NCBI GenBank assembly: GCA_022419385.1
Contig: JAJUBI010000002.1
Location: 1,798,001 to 1,862,000 of the forward strand
Direction of reading: 5' to 3'
From: Paraconiothyrium sp. Pb-2020
Taxonomy: Eukaryota; Ascomycota; Dothideomycetes; Pleosporales; Didymosphaeriaceae
DNA: 64,000 nucleotides
The translations under genes and the position numbers were made by a program. The stretch's first letter is position 1. Each line of letters starts with the position of its first letter. Positions 1 to 12,600 of the stretch are shown here, one piece after another. The notes below the pieces were generated by a model. It did not search any database and was not told the origin of the DNA. It saw only the letters and a list, made by a program, of their open reading frames with translations.

Positions 1-407
1 ATTTCCGACCGGAGCGCTGGCTCGAGCCTGGCTGGCCTACATACAACCCTGACCTTACGAAGTTCCCCACCATCATGGGTATGACCTCATTCGGTTGGGG
101 CCAGCGCCAATGCCTTGGCCAGTCCATCACTCGGGATGAGACGGTCGTTGCTTGTGGTGCTCTCGTGTGGGCATTCACCATGAAGCGAAAGGTCGATCCT
201 GCCACTGGAAAGGAAATCGAAGTTTCTACGGAGAAGTCGAATTCGCTTCTCATCGTCAAGCCCGATCCGTTCCAGATGGCCTTCGAGCCCAGGAGCGAAG
301 AGCGAAAGCAACAGATTATTGACGAGTGGAAGGCTGCTGAGGCACAGGATGCAGAGGAGAGAGCCGAGTTCTTGCGGGCTGCAGAGAAGAAGGAGGTACT
401 TGCATAA
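1..407 (+). CDS. Cytochrome P450, C-terminal part (5' truncated by window edge)
   Basis: Heme-thiolate monooxygenase fragment. Reading frame 3 is open from base 3 to the TAA at 405-407 and carries two adjacent P450 landmarks: FRPERW (the PERF region) and, about 27 residues on, the heme-binding loop FGWGQRQCLGQ, whose Cys is the axial heme ligand. About 95 residues follow, ending in a Glu/Lys/Ala-rich tail. The N-terminal membrane anchor, I-helix and ExxR motif lie outside the window, so the CYP family and substrate cannot be assigned. The in-frame ATG at 75 is internal, not a start. Fungal P450s of this kind serve secondary metabolism or xenobiotic oxidation, but nothing nearby in the window indicates a pathway. 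Confidence 0.93.
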   Translation, partial: FRPERWLEPGWPTYNPDLTKFPTIMGMTSFGWGQRQCLGQSITRDETVVACGALVWAFTMKRKVDPATGKEIEVSTEKSNSLLIVKPDPFQMAFEPRSEERKQQIIDEWKAAEAQDAEERAEFLRAAEKKEVLA

Positions 408-3400
408 CTTGTCCGATTATAATCAAACAATTGTTGGGTTTCGAATGTGGTTCCCCCCAATTGACTACTGTAGATATCCCATCCTGGTTTCTCTATTGGA
501 CCTGGTCTGTTTAATAATAATCCATCGTCACGATATCAATATTCAAAATATCGTACGGGCCCCTTTTCTAAACTCTTGAGCCCCAAAGACTCATCATGAT
601 TCGTCGTGGTGTCTTTACCGTTTGACACAGACATTGATCAAACAATGCACCCGAGTATTATACATGTGATAGTGCTATTGTTCCTGCGCGCGCGCATGGT
701 CATTGTGGGGCAATTATTTCTGACATGCGGAGGTGCCGTTGCGTGAGGTGAATACCGTAGCAGGTGGGTGTCCAACTAGATATAGCGTCACTGTGCTGGA
801 TTATCTCCGTATTCACTTAACAACTGTCTCCGACGCCGCCAGATGTGGATGAATGATATGGCCATTCTCCGGCTTGGCCAGTGCGACCATTTGAGTGAGA
901 TCTGAGATCTGTCTACGTTCGTGTAGTACGTCTATGCATTCGCGAATAGACAACTCGTCAAAAAGGTAACTTCGATTACTGTTTGATCTTATTATTGGAA
1001 CGCTCTTACGCTGGACGCTTGAAGGCCTGTGCGAGCCCAGTCTCAGCTGAGCCGCGAGGCCATCGGGGCTCATCAGCTCTAGGGAACACCCTTTGGTATA
1101 GCTGAACAACACCGGAGTCATGGCGCTTGTCTCATCATAGAGAAACTACAAGCGAAAGAGCCACACTTGTCTCGGATCAATCAGCAGGATGGCTGGGCGT
1201 GTTACACAGAACCACAGCATAATGTTCGATACTCTGATTTCACCGATCTCCGCTTGGACGCTCTAGTATAAGTCATACAGGATTTAGATTGGGGGAAGAA
1301 TACTTCTATGCATCTTTCAAGGCGCGGGGAAAGGATGCAGTGGTACGCTTGCCTTCTTGCGGCCTATGACGAAACATTTTTGTCACTTTTCGCAACACGG
1401 CGGCGGCAGCTTCCTTGTTGCTTTTGCGGGTGCACCGGAGCAACGTCGAATATCGCGCAGAGAAATTCTCGCGTACGATGGCGTCACCTTGACGGTAATT
1501 GGAAATAAGCAAAGGATACTTTGATGCCATTTTCGGTATGTTGACGCGCGACAGTTTGCAGGACAAGGACATAAGCTTGAAGACGCTCTCAAGCTCAAGG
1601 TCTTACGTGAGTCGACGATGGCCTTAGGCTATAAGGAAATGTGTTTTCTCGGAAGCGACAGTCCAGTGAATGTACGTTGTAGGAAACTTCTGGGGCATAC
1701 ATGCTGAAAAGCGAGCGGTAGAGTATACTACATGTTACTACCTGAACCGCATTTGGGAGCCCCACACAAGGACCCCAACAATCAATCGATCGAAGCTCGG
1801 ACGAATGAATATCTTTGCTTGAAAGAGAATGCGAATGCATGAAATATGCAATGCGGCACGGGGATATCGGGAGCGACATGGGCAATCCTGCACTGCACTT
1901 ATTCACGAGGTAGGAAGACAGCGGGCATCCTTGCGAATGAGATCAGGGCAGCTTTCAGAACATCACTTAGACTGTATTGATCTAGATGTCCCTCTGTCAG
2001 CTTATGAGATCTTCGTACCTACCTTGTTCTCTCACGGGATGAAGACGTCTCTGGTGGTGATCCATCGTAGCTGTGATGCTGATATGAATGATATTCAGCC
2101 GGGACACCTTTGGAGTATAGCGATGTGACAAGCCAGCAAGTGTGAGTGATGTCACGATCGGCAGAGACCGTGGTACATTGCCACAAATGCTTGAGATGAT
2201 TGCCCAGTCCTTCGCACCATGGAAGAACATGCTCCCTTGTACAATATCTTGAGAGGTATGTGTTATGATATGAAGCACCAGTATATATCTAGAAGGCCTA
2301 GAGACTACCAGTACCATGGTATGATGAAGCACTGACTCGCGTGAAGTGGTCGGCGCTTCCACCAGGTCAGGGATAGGTAAGAGGCGATGCACATGGGAAC
2401 ATTTCCCAATCTCATTTAGTAAGGAATACAGAGATGGAGGTACAGCCACAGAACTCCCACGTTGTTATCATCCCGTCTGTTCTGTGGGGCTTTGGTGCAA
2501 TCATGGTGGTAGGAAATGATGCAATCGGCCAGCTAGCCGTGTGATGGGACACTATATGGCTGCCTATTGCAGGTGCATTTGGTGCAGCGCGTTTATCTGA
2601 CCGAATCAAGCCAGGTTGTGTGTGGGGTCGTGGGAACGACCCAGGGCCATTTGGTGGGTCAAAGTAGCATCTCATGCACGAACAAGGTATGACGAGTGGG
2701 GATCTGGGAAGCTCAACTTTTGGTGAGCGCCAGGTATTGTCTCAGGATGAGGGCTCCGCGGCGCTGTGGTAGCGATGCTGGCAGAATATGACCCAAACAC
2801 GTTGTAGGGTTTGATTGGCCCAATGTGTTGTTCGCCCTGAGAAGGCAGCTAGTCCGGGGCTGCGATGAGCGAGGGTGTCACGTGCACGAAACAGACTTTG
2901 CGCTTGCCATGCGGTCCACCGATCGGAGCACCAATGGGACGGTGTCAATCAAGCAATGGCGAGGCGCACGAATACGGGGTTGGCACCGGGGAGTACAGAT
3001 GGGTGCCTTTGAGCGTTGACAGCGTTGAGCAACAGGTGACGTCGAGAGCAGATGGCTCGTCTCTCTGGCGTGTCTGGTGATGGTGGAGTCGGGGCAGCAC
3101 GTGGAGCTGCCATCAGCGCGGACGCCAGCGGCGGGAAGCCCGCCTCCCTCAACGTCCGGCGAGGGTCATCCCCGTCTTGCTGTGTCGACGGCTGCTGCTT
3201 CCTCAGCCCTGTGGATCGAGCCCCAAGGCGGCCGTCGTCCTGCCGTCGAACGCCATCAGTCACAGGCGGCATGCGTGCACCTCGAAAGGGAGGCGGGGCG
3301 CGCGCATCGAGATCGGGCATGGCTTTTCCCCCGTGGTCTAGCGCTGAGTCGTGAACAGCGCCCATTTGACCGCCCATGTCTCGCCCGCTCTCCAGCCCTC

Positions 3401-3747
3401 GAAGCCCGTCGTGTCGGTGCAGCGCGAGACGGCGTCTCCATCCCGCGCAGTTGCTGCGCCCTCGGAGACAGCACCATTCTTCACCGACCCCTGCGTGCCG
3501 AACAGCCTGCCTATAGGGTATATCCTTGGTCCGCCGCCTGTACGTGCTGCCCAGCTCACTCCACTCGTCCTTCGCGAAAGCACCCGACCGCATCCACGAC
3601 CGCGGCCTGGACTCGGGAGACTCGTTCTACTTATACGCCGCGAGCGCCTCCGCATGCTGGCTCCACCTAAACACGAAAGCACTTGCACTGCAGTGGAGCC
3701 TCACCCCATAGACTCCCGTCTGCCCGTGTCGTTCTGTTATCCCCAAC
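408..3747. other. Gene-poor stretch, 3.3 kb
   Basis: I find no supportable gene. Open frames here are short, on both strands, overlap each other, and encode Arg/Ser/Pro-rich or compositionally random peptides with no motif I recognise. The last 700 bases are GC-richer and probably contain the promoter and 5' leader of the gene starting at 3748. Degenerate transposon sequence cannot be excluded by eye. Confidence 0.5.
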
Positions 3748-5118
3748 ATGGCACGGACTTGTGAATCTAGCAGCCGGAGTCACTCCAGCAGAAGTACCAC
3801 CATCAGTTCTCGACGCTCCAACGACACTGCACCCACCGAATACAGTGCACGCCCGCCACTGCCACGTACCGGAACGTGCCTCGGCCGCGTCGAGGGCCAT
3901 TCTCGCGACTACTTCGCGACTGAAGGCGCCGTCGACGGACGGACGTCGGTCGACACATACGCCTCAACCTCGGAGGAGGACCTCGCAGATGACTTCGACC
4001 ACGTCCCCGAATACCACGTCCCACAGTATACCCACGACCCGATTCCAGTCGATGCCATTCCCACCACCCCCCGTGACTTTGCGGACCTCTTCCCCACCTC
4101 AAAGCGCATATCGATCCGTCACGATGACTCTACAATCGATGGGAACATGAATTTGCGCGTCGACACCCAAGTGGAGGCATATGATCGGAAGAAGCAAAGT
4201 TACACTCTATTCCACTTGCGCATGCACGACTTGCGCACTCGCGAATTCTCCCTGCGTCGCTATTGCAGAGATTCCGGCCGCGAGGTCTGCCATTCCATCC
4301 GCAAGTACCAGAAGCCGCCGTCAGAAAAGCGCCCCGTGTTGCAACGTGCGAGCACTGCCCTCGCCCATTTTCGCCACAAGCCAGATTCCCGCCCCTCGAC
4401 GGCAGCAGGCCTCCAGCGCTCCGATTCTGGTTACGAGTCCGCACATGGCGTGGATGTAGACGAGAATGAGTCACGGCCCCAATCCGCAGGCTACGCCAAA
4501 GGACGCGCACTGCTGCCTACCAACACACTCAAATTAGAATTCTCAAACTACGCCCACATCGATGTGAAGCGCAGAGGTGCCCATGGTGGCAAACGGTACG
4601 CCTTCGAATACTGGGGCCACAATTATTCGTGGAAACGGGTCATTAACCAGGAGAATGATCACGAGAGCGTTTCCTACTACCTAGTTCGTTCGGACAATGA
4701 CTCGGAACCCTTGGCCCATATCAGCCCCGTCCGGTTGACGCATGACCAAGCACGCGAGGAGGCAGCAAGAGGGGGCTGGATCCCGCCCTGTTACATGCGC
4801 ATAACCGACGAATATATCCTGAAGTCGAACAGTGATATCTCTGAGTGAGTACGAGAGCCCCAAGATGCATTTCCAAATCTAACATGCTCTAGTGTTGTGG
4901 TTGCAACCGGCATGATGGCACTCGTGGACGACTGTATCAAGCGACGTTTCCATCAGAAACAGTCCACCCAATTGCACATACCACTTATCCGGAATAAACT
5001 GCATCTGGACTACATTGGCCCAAAGCGTTTGATTGATGAGATGTTCAATCGTGCAAGCCGCAACGGCCCGCCAACTAGACAACCGTCTGCGTTACGCCGA
5101 CCCGCCACGCAGGCTTAG
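3748..5118 (+). CDS. Conserved-looking protein of unknown function, 440 aa
   Basis: Two exons, 3748-4844 and 4893-5118. The 48-nt intron begins GTGAGT and ends CTCTAG, and removing it joins ...SDIS-D-VVVATGMM in frame. The first ~130 residues are Ser/Thr/Arg/Asp-rich and look disordered. From about residue 130 a folded region appears, with alternating hydrophobic and charged residues (SYTLFHLRMHDLRTREFSLR). After a second low-complexity linker comes a block with EFSNYAHIDVKRRG, RYAFEYWGHNYSWKR and SYYLVRS, which reads like a beta-rich fungal domain. No signal peptide or membrane segment is seen. I do not recognise the family and assign no function. The start ATG is the first in a long open frame, but an upstream exon in the GC-rich leader is possible. 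Confidence 0.8.
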
Positions 5119-6206
5119 TGTCTTGCATCGAGCCTCAGTTTGGTTTTTTGGGCACCCTTTCCACTGGGGTGGGACCCTTAGCGGGTGCACACATTTTCTC
5201 GTACCTATATCCTTTTCGCCGTCTGCCGTATTGTTTGTTATTACGTAGGAAACCGCATGTGCATGAAAACTTGGCGTCTAGCGTCTAGCGTTTGGGTATG
5301 CATAGCGGCCACAGAAAAAATGAGTTGCTGTCAATGTTCCTTTTTCTGGATCAGGATAATGACCGGATATTCTTAGCAGCATGGCGATGGGGCATAACTG
5401 AGTTTACGAGTTTTTGGGCTGTCATTCCGGTTTCTATACGAGTTCATGACTCCTATGATAATGCAAACTTCGAGCAGCACGCTCAACCCGCACCTCTCGC
5501 ATATTATAATGTCGCCATCATTACCCAGGAAGCCATGAAAACCAGTGGAATACACGGCATACACACCGACGGGTCCTAGTTCGTACATCAAAATGTGCAT
5601 TTTATCTCATATTACTTCGCAGGACAATCGAGTAGGTACCCGTAGAAACCAACCCTCGTAGCAGGTATACCCGTTCAAGATCGCACACGCCCTTCAAATA
5701 ACGCCAACAACTATCTTGCAGCCTTCGCGGTTTACTGCTGCAGTGGCCGCCCCGAACGCCATAATACCAGGGAATGCTGATTTTTGACAGATGTGCAGCC
5801 TTACACCATGAAAACGTTGATGCCAACACACAGTGCATACATCGGCTCGATGCAGTGTATTATGGCTGCCACCGACCGTCTGGTTGAGTCTATCCTAGTT
5901 CAATTGGACTTGCTTCGAGCTCGGCCCGCTTGCACGGCAACCTGCCATCGGTCGGCGCCCAAGGTCCCTCCGTAACGACTTCACCACCGAGCCTTCTAGC
6001 TGACTACGGAAGAAGGAATATGCATGAAGCCTATAGACACACATGTGCCTGTACATTCTGATGTATTTATAAGTGGAGCGCATCCTTTCGCAAGCTTCAG
6101 CCTTATCAGAAGCAGTACGTCCTTCCTCCTCCGCCCTCGTTCTGGTTCTATAAGCTTCAACTTCCTATCGATTCCGACCAATCTAGATCTCAGAACTCTT
6201 TTCACT
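5119..6206. other. Intergenic stretch, about 1.1 kb
   Basis: No gene is supported. It holds the presumed 3' end of the preceding gene and, toward 6060, the promoter of the small gene that follows. A short direct repeat (GCGTCTA twice) lies near 5275-5290. Confidence 0.5.
6064..6072 (+). promoter_or_regulatory. TATA-like element upstream of the dsRBD-like gene
   Basis: TATTTATAA lies about 135 bases before the proposed ATG at 6207 and is followed by a pyrimidine-rich stretch typical of fungal 5' leaders. It supports a real transcription unit but is only a consensus match. Confidence 0.35.
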
Positions 6207-6688
6207 ATGCCTGCCCCAATTGTTCCCCAATCAGCATCGGCTGTCCAAGGCCATTGGGCCCAGCGCCTCCGAGGCACGTGCACTGCTGAGTCTGCAATGA
6301 ACTACAACAACTGCCAACTAATCACGTAAATCAGATCACTGCAGCGTTAGAAACCTAGGAGAGCCAACCTGGCAGGACGTGAGCGACCGTCGAGGTGTGT
6401 TTTAGTTTTGATGCTCCCTCCCTCGCTCTTGAAACTGACTCCCCACGAGGAGGTCGCACGGCTTGGAGCAGTATTGTCCTGATACAAGGAGCACAATATA
6501 CTGCCCGTTTCTGGTACTCTGGGGAGCGCCTCTCGCAGGCACGAGAGGATGCGGCAGAGGTGGCCCTGCGTCAAATGACGGGTTATACCAAGCCAAATCA
6601 GCAGCCACCGCCAGCTAAGTAAGTTCTTTTGCCTCGAGATGAAGTGTTGTACTCACTTTGAGCTAGTTATTACGCCCAGAACGCGTAG
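6207..6688 (+). CDS. Small protein with a double-stranded-RNA-binding-like domain, about 117 aa
   Basis: Proposed exons are 6207-6325, 6406-6618 and 6667-6688. Intron 1 is 80 nt (GTAAAT...TTTTAG); intron 2 is 48 nt (GTAAGT...GCTAG). The protein has a short N-terminal helix-like part (VQGHWAQRLRG), then GGRTAWSSIVLIQG, TARFWYSGE and AREDAAEVALRQM. This order of beta strands followed by a C-terminal helix with an ExxAAxxAL pattern resembles the alpha-beta-beta-beta-alpha dsRBD fold of stand-alone fungal dsRNA-binding-like proteins. If intron 2 is retained, the frame instead stops at 6622 after PPPAK, giving a protein with a slightly different tail. No other domain is present, so this is not Dicer or an adenosine deaminase. 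Binding to dsRNA is inferred from family resemblance. It sits alone in a gene-poor island. Confidence 0.72.
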
Positions 6689-9600
6689 GATGACTCCGCA
6701 ATAGGGTTCAGTTGCAAGGCAAGAGGTGTGGTATCTTTTCCAGGTTAATCGAGATGAATCTGCTACGTTCAGATACTGTAGGAATATGGGCGGTTGCTTC
6801 GAACCTGCACGTGAACTAGAAAGTTTGCCAGCACGCTTTAAGGATGATCGATGGACATGCCGGACTCGAAGGAACGAGATCGGTTTCCATCGCAGAATGG
6901 AACATGGTGTGGCTGAGGGACACGTAATCTCTCAATACGAATCTCGGTTATTTTTCTAGAGTGCTAAGAGCTTATATGACCATTCATAGTCTGTCCCTTT
7001 GGCTATGAGCTTGTTGGCAACACAGGAACTCTGTTCATGATCTGCTTGCTGGATATGATGTGCGTCCCTACAATCTGCACCATTGACGACTTAGCGTTTA
7101 CGGTCTTAATTGCCTGCATGCCAATGGCATCAGCCTTGCGGTACGAGGATGTTGGAAGTGCAGCTCATCAAGATGAACGCCTGCAGCCTCGAACTTAGCG
7201 TGGCGCTAGGCCAGCTCAGGCTTGACTGCAACTACCTCTCATCCCCTCCACACTTGGAAATGTTTCCTTTCTCTCACATCCGTGCAGGTGAAATTTCTTT
7301 TCAGCTCCTCCTCCGCAACTTCGTGAAGAGTAAGGGGCATACTTCGGCTCGATCGGCTTCTTCAGTACTGTTTCTCGACACGAGGCTGGCGGCCATCCTA
7401 TGCCGCAACTTGGCAGCATGGCCACGACATTAATAAAGTACTATAACCTTACGGACGGAACCAGCTATTCATCAAGATGGGCGTAGCGCGCGGGCCTCAG
7501 CTATACTCGGGCCGCGAGCTGATGGTTCGGTTCGACTGGGGGCCGAACGTGTCACCTATCGCCCAGGGGTACGGAGGGATGCTTGGGGTGAAGATACTAC
7601 GTAGTCGCACCCAGGGGTCGGAGAGTGATCTAATGCGTGCACGCTGTTGTCAATCTCCTCTCATATACCATTATTGGCAAATTCGTCTTGCTCATGATGA
7701 TCGCCACATCCCGCGATCTACAACCACATGTTTGGGGTGCTTCAGTGCTCGAGACACGACCGGCTACCAGTCTCGTGTGGCCCATTACCGGTCAACTTAA
7801 CCTAGGCAACAGGAGGACTTATCTCAAGTGCCAAAACGGGCTAGAACTTCACTGTCCATACGATGCCTAGCAAACCTGACTATTGTTTATCAGGGCGTCG
7901 CTTGCGGAACAGGCTTCTCCTCCGACACGATCTCAAGTTACGCGACTTGTGTAGTCCTTCGAAACATGGACAGGCATGCTGCATATACAGATTGCTTTGT
8001 TGGCGTGGTATGAAGCCAATGGCTCTGCACAGTTCGTGTATACGAGCCAACCGCCGAGGATGCTCTCTGCCTGACTTTTCGGGTTGCCAAACAGCTTGCT
8101 GTGCGGCTTGAAGATCATTTGATTAACGATTGGAGCACCTTCACCAATCACTGCCCTACAGGAGTTGAGGGGGCCAGGGTTGAGCTACCTCGAGTGCATA
8201 GGACGACGTGTGCTTCGCGTGGGGGACTGCAGAAGGCTCTGACCGGCAGCAGTGGGGCAATCGCAATGCAACTTTGCCCATTCCAAAGTGCTGCGTAAAA
8301 AGAAGGCCCACTCGGCATACCTAAGCACTTGCCTTGTTAGCACAAACAGGCTGTCAGGTGGAACATCAATCGACTTCGACCGAGACACCCAATCGCGACA
8401 GTGCCGAAAACTTGTAGGCGCCATTGCGTCCCAGCATCACCCCTACGTACTGTCTCTGAGACCAGCTACAAACGAACAGCATGGCATGACTAGCCGAGCA
8501 ACGCCGAACGCGCCTGCGTGTTCGGAAAAGGGTGTGCAGACCTTCAGCTCCCGGCTGTTAGCTCCGGAAACGAGGCCACGGCTCGTGGATCTCACCAGGA
8601 GCAGGCTATTGGTGCCTTCAACCGGCTGTGCGCACACTGAGGGCATGAGGCCCCGGGGACATGAGACTGATTGATCACTGTCAGAGCATATCTATTCCAG
8701 GAGCTCGGATGTATGGGGCGCGACGAGCTACGTGTATTTGAGCAATGACGTGCCACTTCCCCCAATAGTTCGCCAGATTCAAAGTCACGAACCTTAGGAC
8801 CGCTGTGAAGACAGACTAGTGCTTGTATAAAGGCAGCTCGGTTCATTGACTCGGGAGCGTTGGTAACATGAACCTGAGCAACCTCTTCGTAGAGCTGCAG
8901 AGTGTCTGTGCTAAACTTGCGGCTGGAACGTTGCGGTGGATATGTGAATGAAAAACAAATGCAGTCACACACGTCTTCAGCCAGGCCTAGCGAAATTTAG
9001 GTAAAGCATAAAGACGTCGGCTATGCTGTGAAACGATTCGCACGATATTTTGAAAAGAGCGGGCGGTACGTTGCCAGACATATCCGTGATCGGGCCGATG
9101 CTTGTCCTATGAGATTGCTCAGGCGCAGTGGCATGTCGCTGATTTTCACCCCTTCTGCCCTGGGTGTCTCTCGTCAGCAGGCCTACGGCTCTCCTCATCA
9201 TGGCCTATACTGTCTCATAGACGCGAATGACCTTTACTCTGCCCGCTCAAACACTCGACTACATGACAAGTCCCTCAAAGCACAGGGTCAATCTCGGTTC
9301 CTACGATCTTCGATCCTCAACGAGTTCGAGAGGCGCAGAGCAACACACGACGACAGACCAAAGCAACCCATCACCGTGTTCAGAAGTACTGCACCTGCCA
9401 TAGTCGGCCCGGGCCTCGATATTTTAGATCTCGAGATGCCGGTGGACGACAGCGTGGGCTGGGCTACGATGCTCAGTGGAAACTAGCGATATTTGACAAG
9501 CTATTTACACCCTCAGTCTGGTTGTCCAACATTGAACATCACAGCTGTGCACAACGAATCACTGTTTGGATCTTCTCGCTAGGCACCTAAAGGCTCACAG

Positions 9601-12600
9601 TCACAGCCCGATTAGAACTACCGGAGTCCATCGTCCATCGTCCATCGTCCATCGTCCGTTGTCCTCAGTGGCAAATGTTCCCGTCGTCGCACCGCGCCTA
9701 CCTCTTATCGAAAGCTCAGACTTCATATATGACAATACTCTAGAGGGCAATCACAATACAAGAAGGACGGTACTGTCCACCATGGCGCAGATTTAGGTGT
9801 TCATCGTGGCGAACGTAGCCCTCGTAAAGCCGAAGCGCTGCTACCTCGAAGTGTACCACTGTGGATCCATTTCGTGTTATGACGCCTTCGTGCTCAGGTC
9901 GTACTGAACATACACGTCTTATCGGTTGACTACGGCTCGGCTTTCGAAGACGCTACGGGCTGTGCAAGACTCCCCCTTCCTGCCCACCCACCACGCCAAC
10001 GCAGTTCGCACTCAAGCGAATGCCGCTTGGCCCTCCGATCTGTACTGTAGCATGTTCGATTCGATGTGCATGGGCCGAATAGCTGCATCCTTGGAAACAT
10101 GGGCATGATTGCCAGTAAAGACCGCACCCCTAGGGTCGGTTGCCTGTAGCGTGCCGGTCAAAGCAACGTCGGCTTGGCCATCGGGGGATAAAACAAATTC
10201 GAGCGTGGCGAGTCTTCGGAACATAGTGGTCGTACAGCGCAAGCAATCGTAGGAAACAATGGTCCTCCTGCTCATTCAAGATTCGTGCGAGCGGAGGCGA
10301 TGGCATTGACATGAGACTGTGACAGGTGAGCCAGACTGGAAGATGTTCGATGGAATATTGTCCCTCACGGGTTGGTAAGTTTTCTGAAGAATGACAATAG
10401 CAGCAGGACTACAACACAACGAGGAGCGAACAGCATCGAAAACCTAGAGTCTTCCCGCTACGCAGAGCATGCCAACAAGACGAAATCTCGATCGCCGGGC
10501 CGCATGAGGCTTCATCACTCCGTGTACCACGTTTCGAGGCCTGTTACCTGCAGTGCTGCGCACAAACATAAGGAATGGAGCAACCGAACGGCCTACGAGT
10601 CGATAGTCGCCTATCGAACTGTCAAACACGGCCGAATGATACCCCGCGTGACCGCTATACGAAACACGAGTACAAGGACGCGTCCAAACTTCATCACCAA
10701 GTCTCCCAGCATTTGGGTTTCAATTTTGAATGAGAAAACTCGTGACACAGAGTTGCATTTACCTAGAGACGTAAACCACCTCGGCAAGAACAAAACTACT
10801 CTTAGACCATACCAGTGAAGCATCCAGGGACAAAAGCTCAAGTCAATATACCTACTTCATGATGCTCGAGCCTGCTACGCTATGTTCACGCTCGGCAGAC
10901 AAGCAGCACTGGTCATCAAGATTTGATTACTGGACTCGGTCCTGAACATCCATACCAAAGCCCAAGATCTGAGCTGAACATTGGTGACACCCGCGAACAG
11001 GGCGTTGGTAGATCCGTGTGGAAGCCGACCGAGCCTACCAAGTCTTCATGCTGGCCACATACTACGCATTCGATGGATCATTATGATGACTACAGTCTGC
11101 CTAGGAATCTTTCTTCTTCCCAAGTATTATCAGCAACGTATGCGGGGCAACTGTTGATGTCCTGCCACCATCCTTGCGAACATGTTTACATTTCCACCTT
11201 CAGCTCTGCTGCATTCATGAAAAGATGGAATCTCCACCGCATGGCTTGTTGTTGATCACAAATGAAGGCAGATACAGAAATTATTCCGATGTCATGTCAG
11301 GAACCGCACAGACACATGTCGCGTTGACCATCCCCTGAGAGCACCGACAGCAAGAACCCAATAAGCACTTGCGGGAATTCCTTCCGCAAACCCCCACGTC
11401 GGAGGGCCGCATCCACAGACGAAGCTGCATGCCGTACATTGGTCCCTGTACACTGGGTGCAGATGGATCGGGCCGACTTGGCGAGAATGCATACTCGTAC
11501 AACATCATGAATCGCTCTGTATACCTTCGTTTACTAATCAAATTGTGCAGATGAAAATGACAGATAAGAAGTTTTTAAAATGCATAGCCTTCGGTACGAC
11601 TGTGTAGGATCAGTCTATCACCAAGGACGGACTGGATGGCCGAACTTCAAAGAAGTACACTGAAGAGATGTATATGAATCCCGGTGGACTCACTTGTATG
11701 CAAGCGGGATAACGCCCCATGCACTGTATCCACATCATGAGCCGACCCACTGGCACTCACCGCTTGACGGCTGTGCCCGTCAACATGCAGGATCGATACC
11801 AGCTGGGCGGTTCAGTTTTTAACTCAGCATCTAGACCAGTTCCCGAATCCTCAGATGTATGCTCTACTTCCAGCTGTCGCACCCATTCTCGTGGAGGCAA
11901 AGACAAGCTTAGTATCAATGAATTTTCCCAACGTGAATTGTGTTGAAGCTTTTAGATGCCTAGGAAACTTTTGAAAATGCCAAATACTTTGTTGGATAGT
12001 AAATTTAGTTTGTTGTGCGTTTTCGTTAGGTGATGCCACTCAATACTTGTGATGAACTGAGGTGTAAGAGTGATGAATTGGTAGGGTGCTGCGAGCAGCC
12101 TATAAACAGAGCTAACTAGGAAGCTCCTGCCGAACACCAGAGGCCCCTGCCTCAACAACAACTTGTTGATTTCCCACATGCAACACTGTGGATACCTCAC
12201 ACAATGCTAGCAGTGACATGCTTAAGACAAGAATGTGCCGGATATGTTTGGCATTGTCACGTCGTCCGCTGGCAGCTACTACTCAGAAGCGGCTTCAAAT
12301 GTTGATTTTTTTAGTACTACCACAATACTGTGCACTTTTTCCCCTACAAATGATTGATGCATAAAAGAAAGCAGCAACCAGACCCTCTTGAAAGACTCTC
12401 GCACCAGAATATTCCAGACAGAATCTCAGAGGACGCATGGAGGACAATTGCCGCAGCATCTCTTGGACCGCGCGTTTCATCATTTAGTACAGCTAAGTTG
12501 AAGCATAGTTGTATCTCATCTGGTTCATTGCTGCATTTACATCTTCACGACGCTAAACATGACACATCTGCAAATCTCATCGAGTGACTTAAGTGCATAG

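Noticed and set aside
813..1572. Minus-strand frames at 813-1121 and 1306-1572 as exons of one gene
   Set aside because: The text between them contains stops and no good GT-AG pair joining the frames; peptides not recognisable.
2949..3593. 214-codon minus-strand open frame
   Set aside because: Arg/Pro/Ala-rich, no motifs, overlaps several equally open frames on both strands in a GC-rich leader; typical of chance frames.
9028..9486. 152-codon plus-strand frame
   Set aside because: Random-looking composition, no start context, partner exons or domain.
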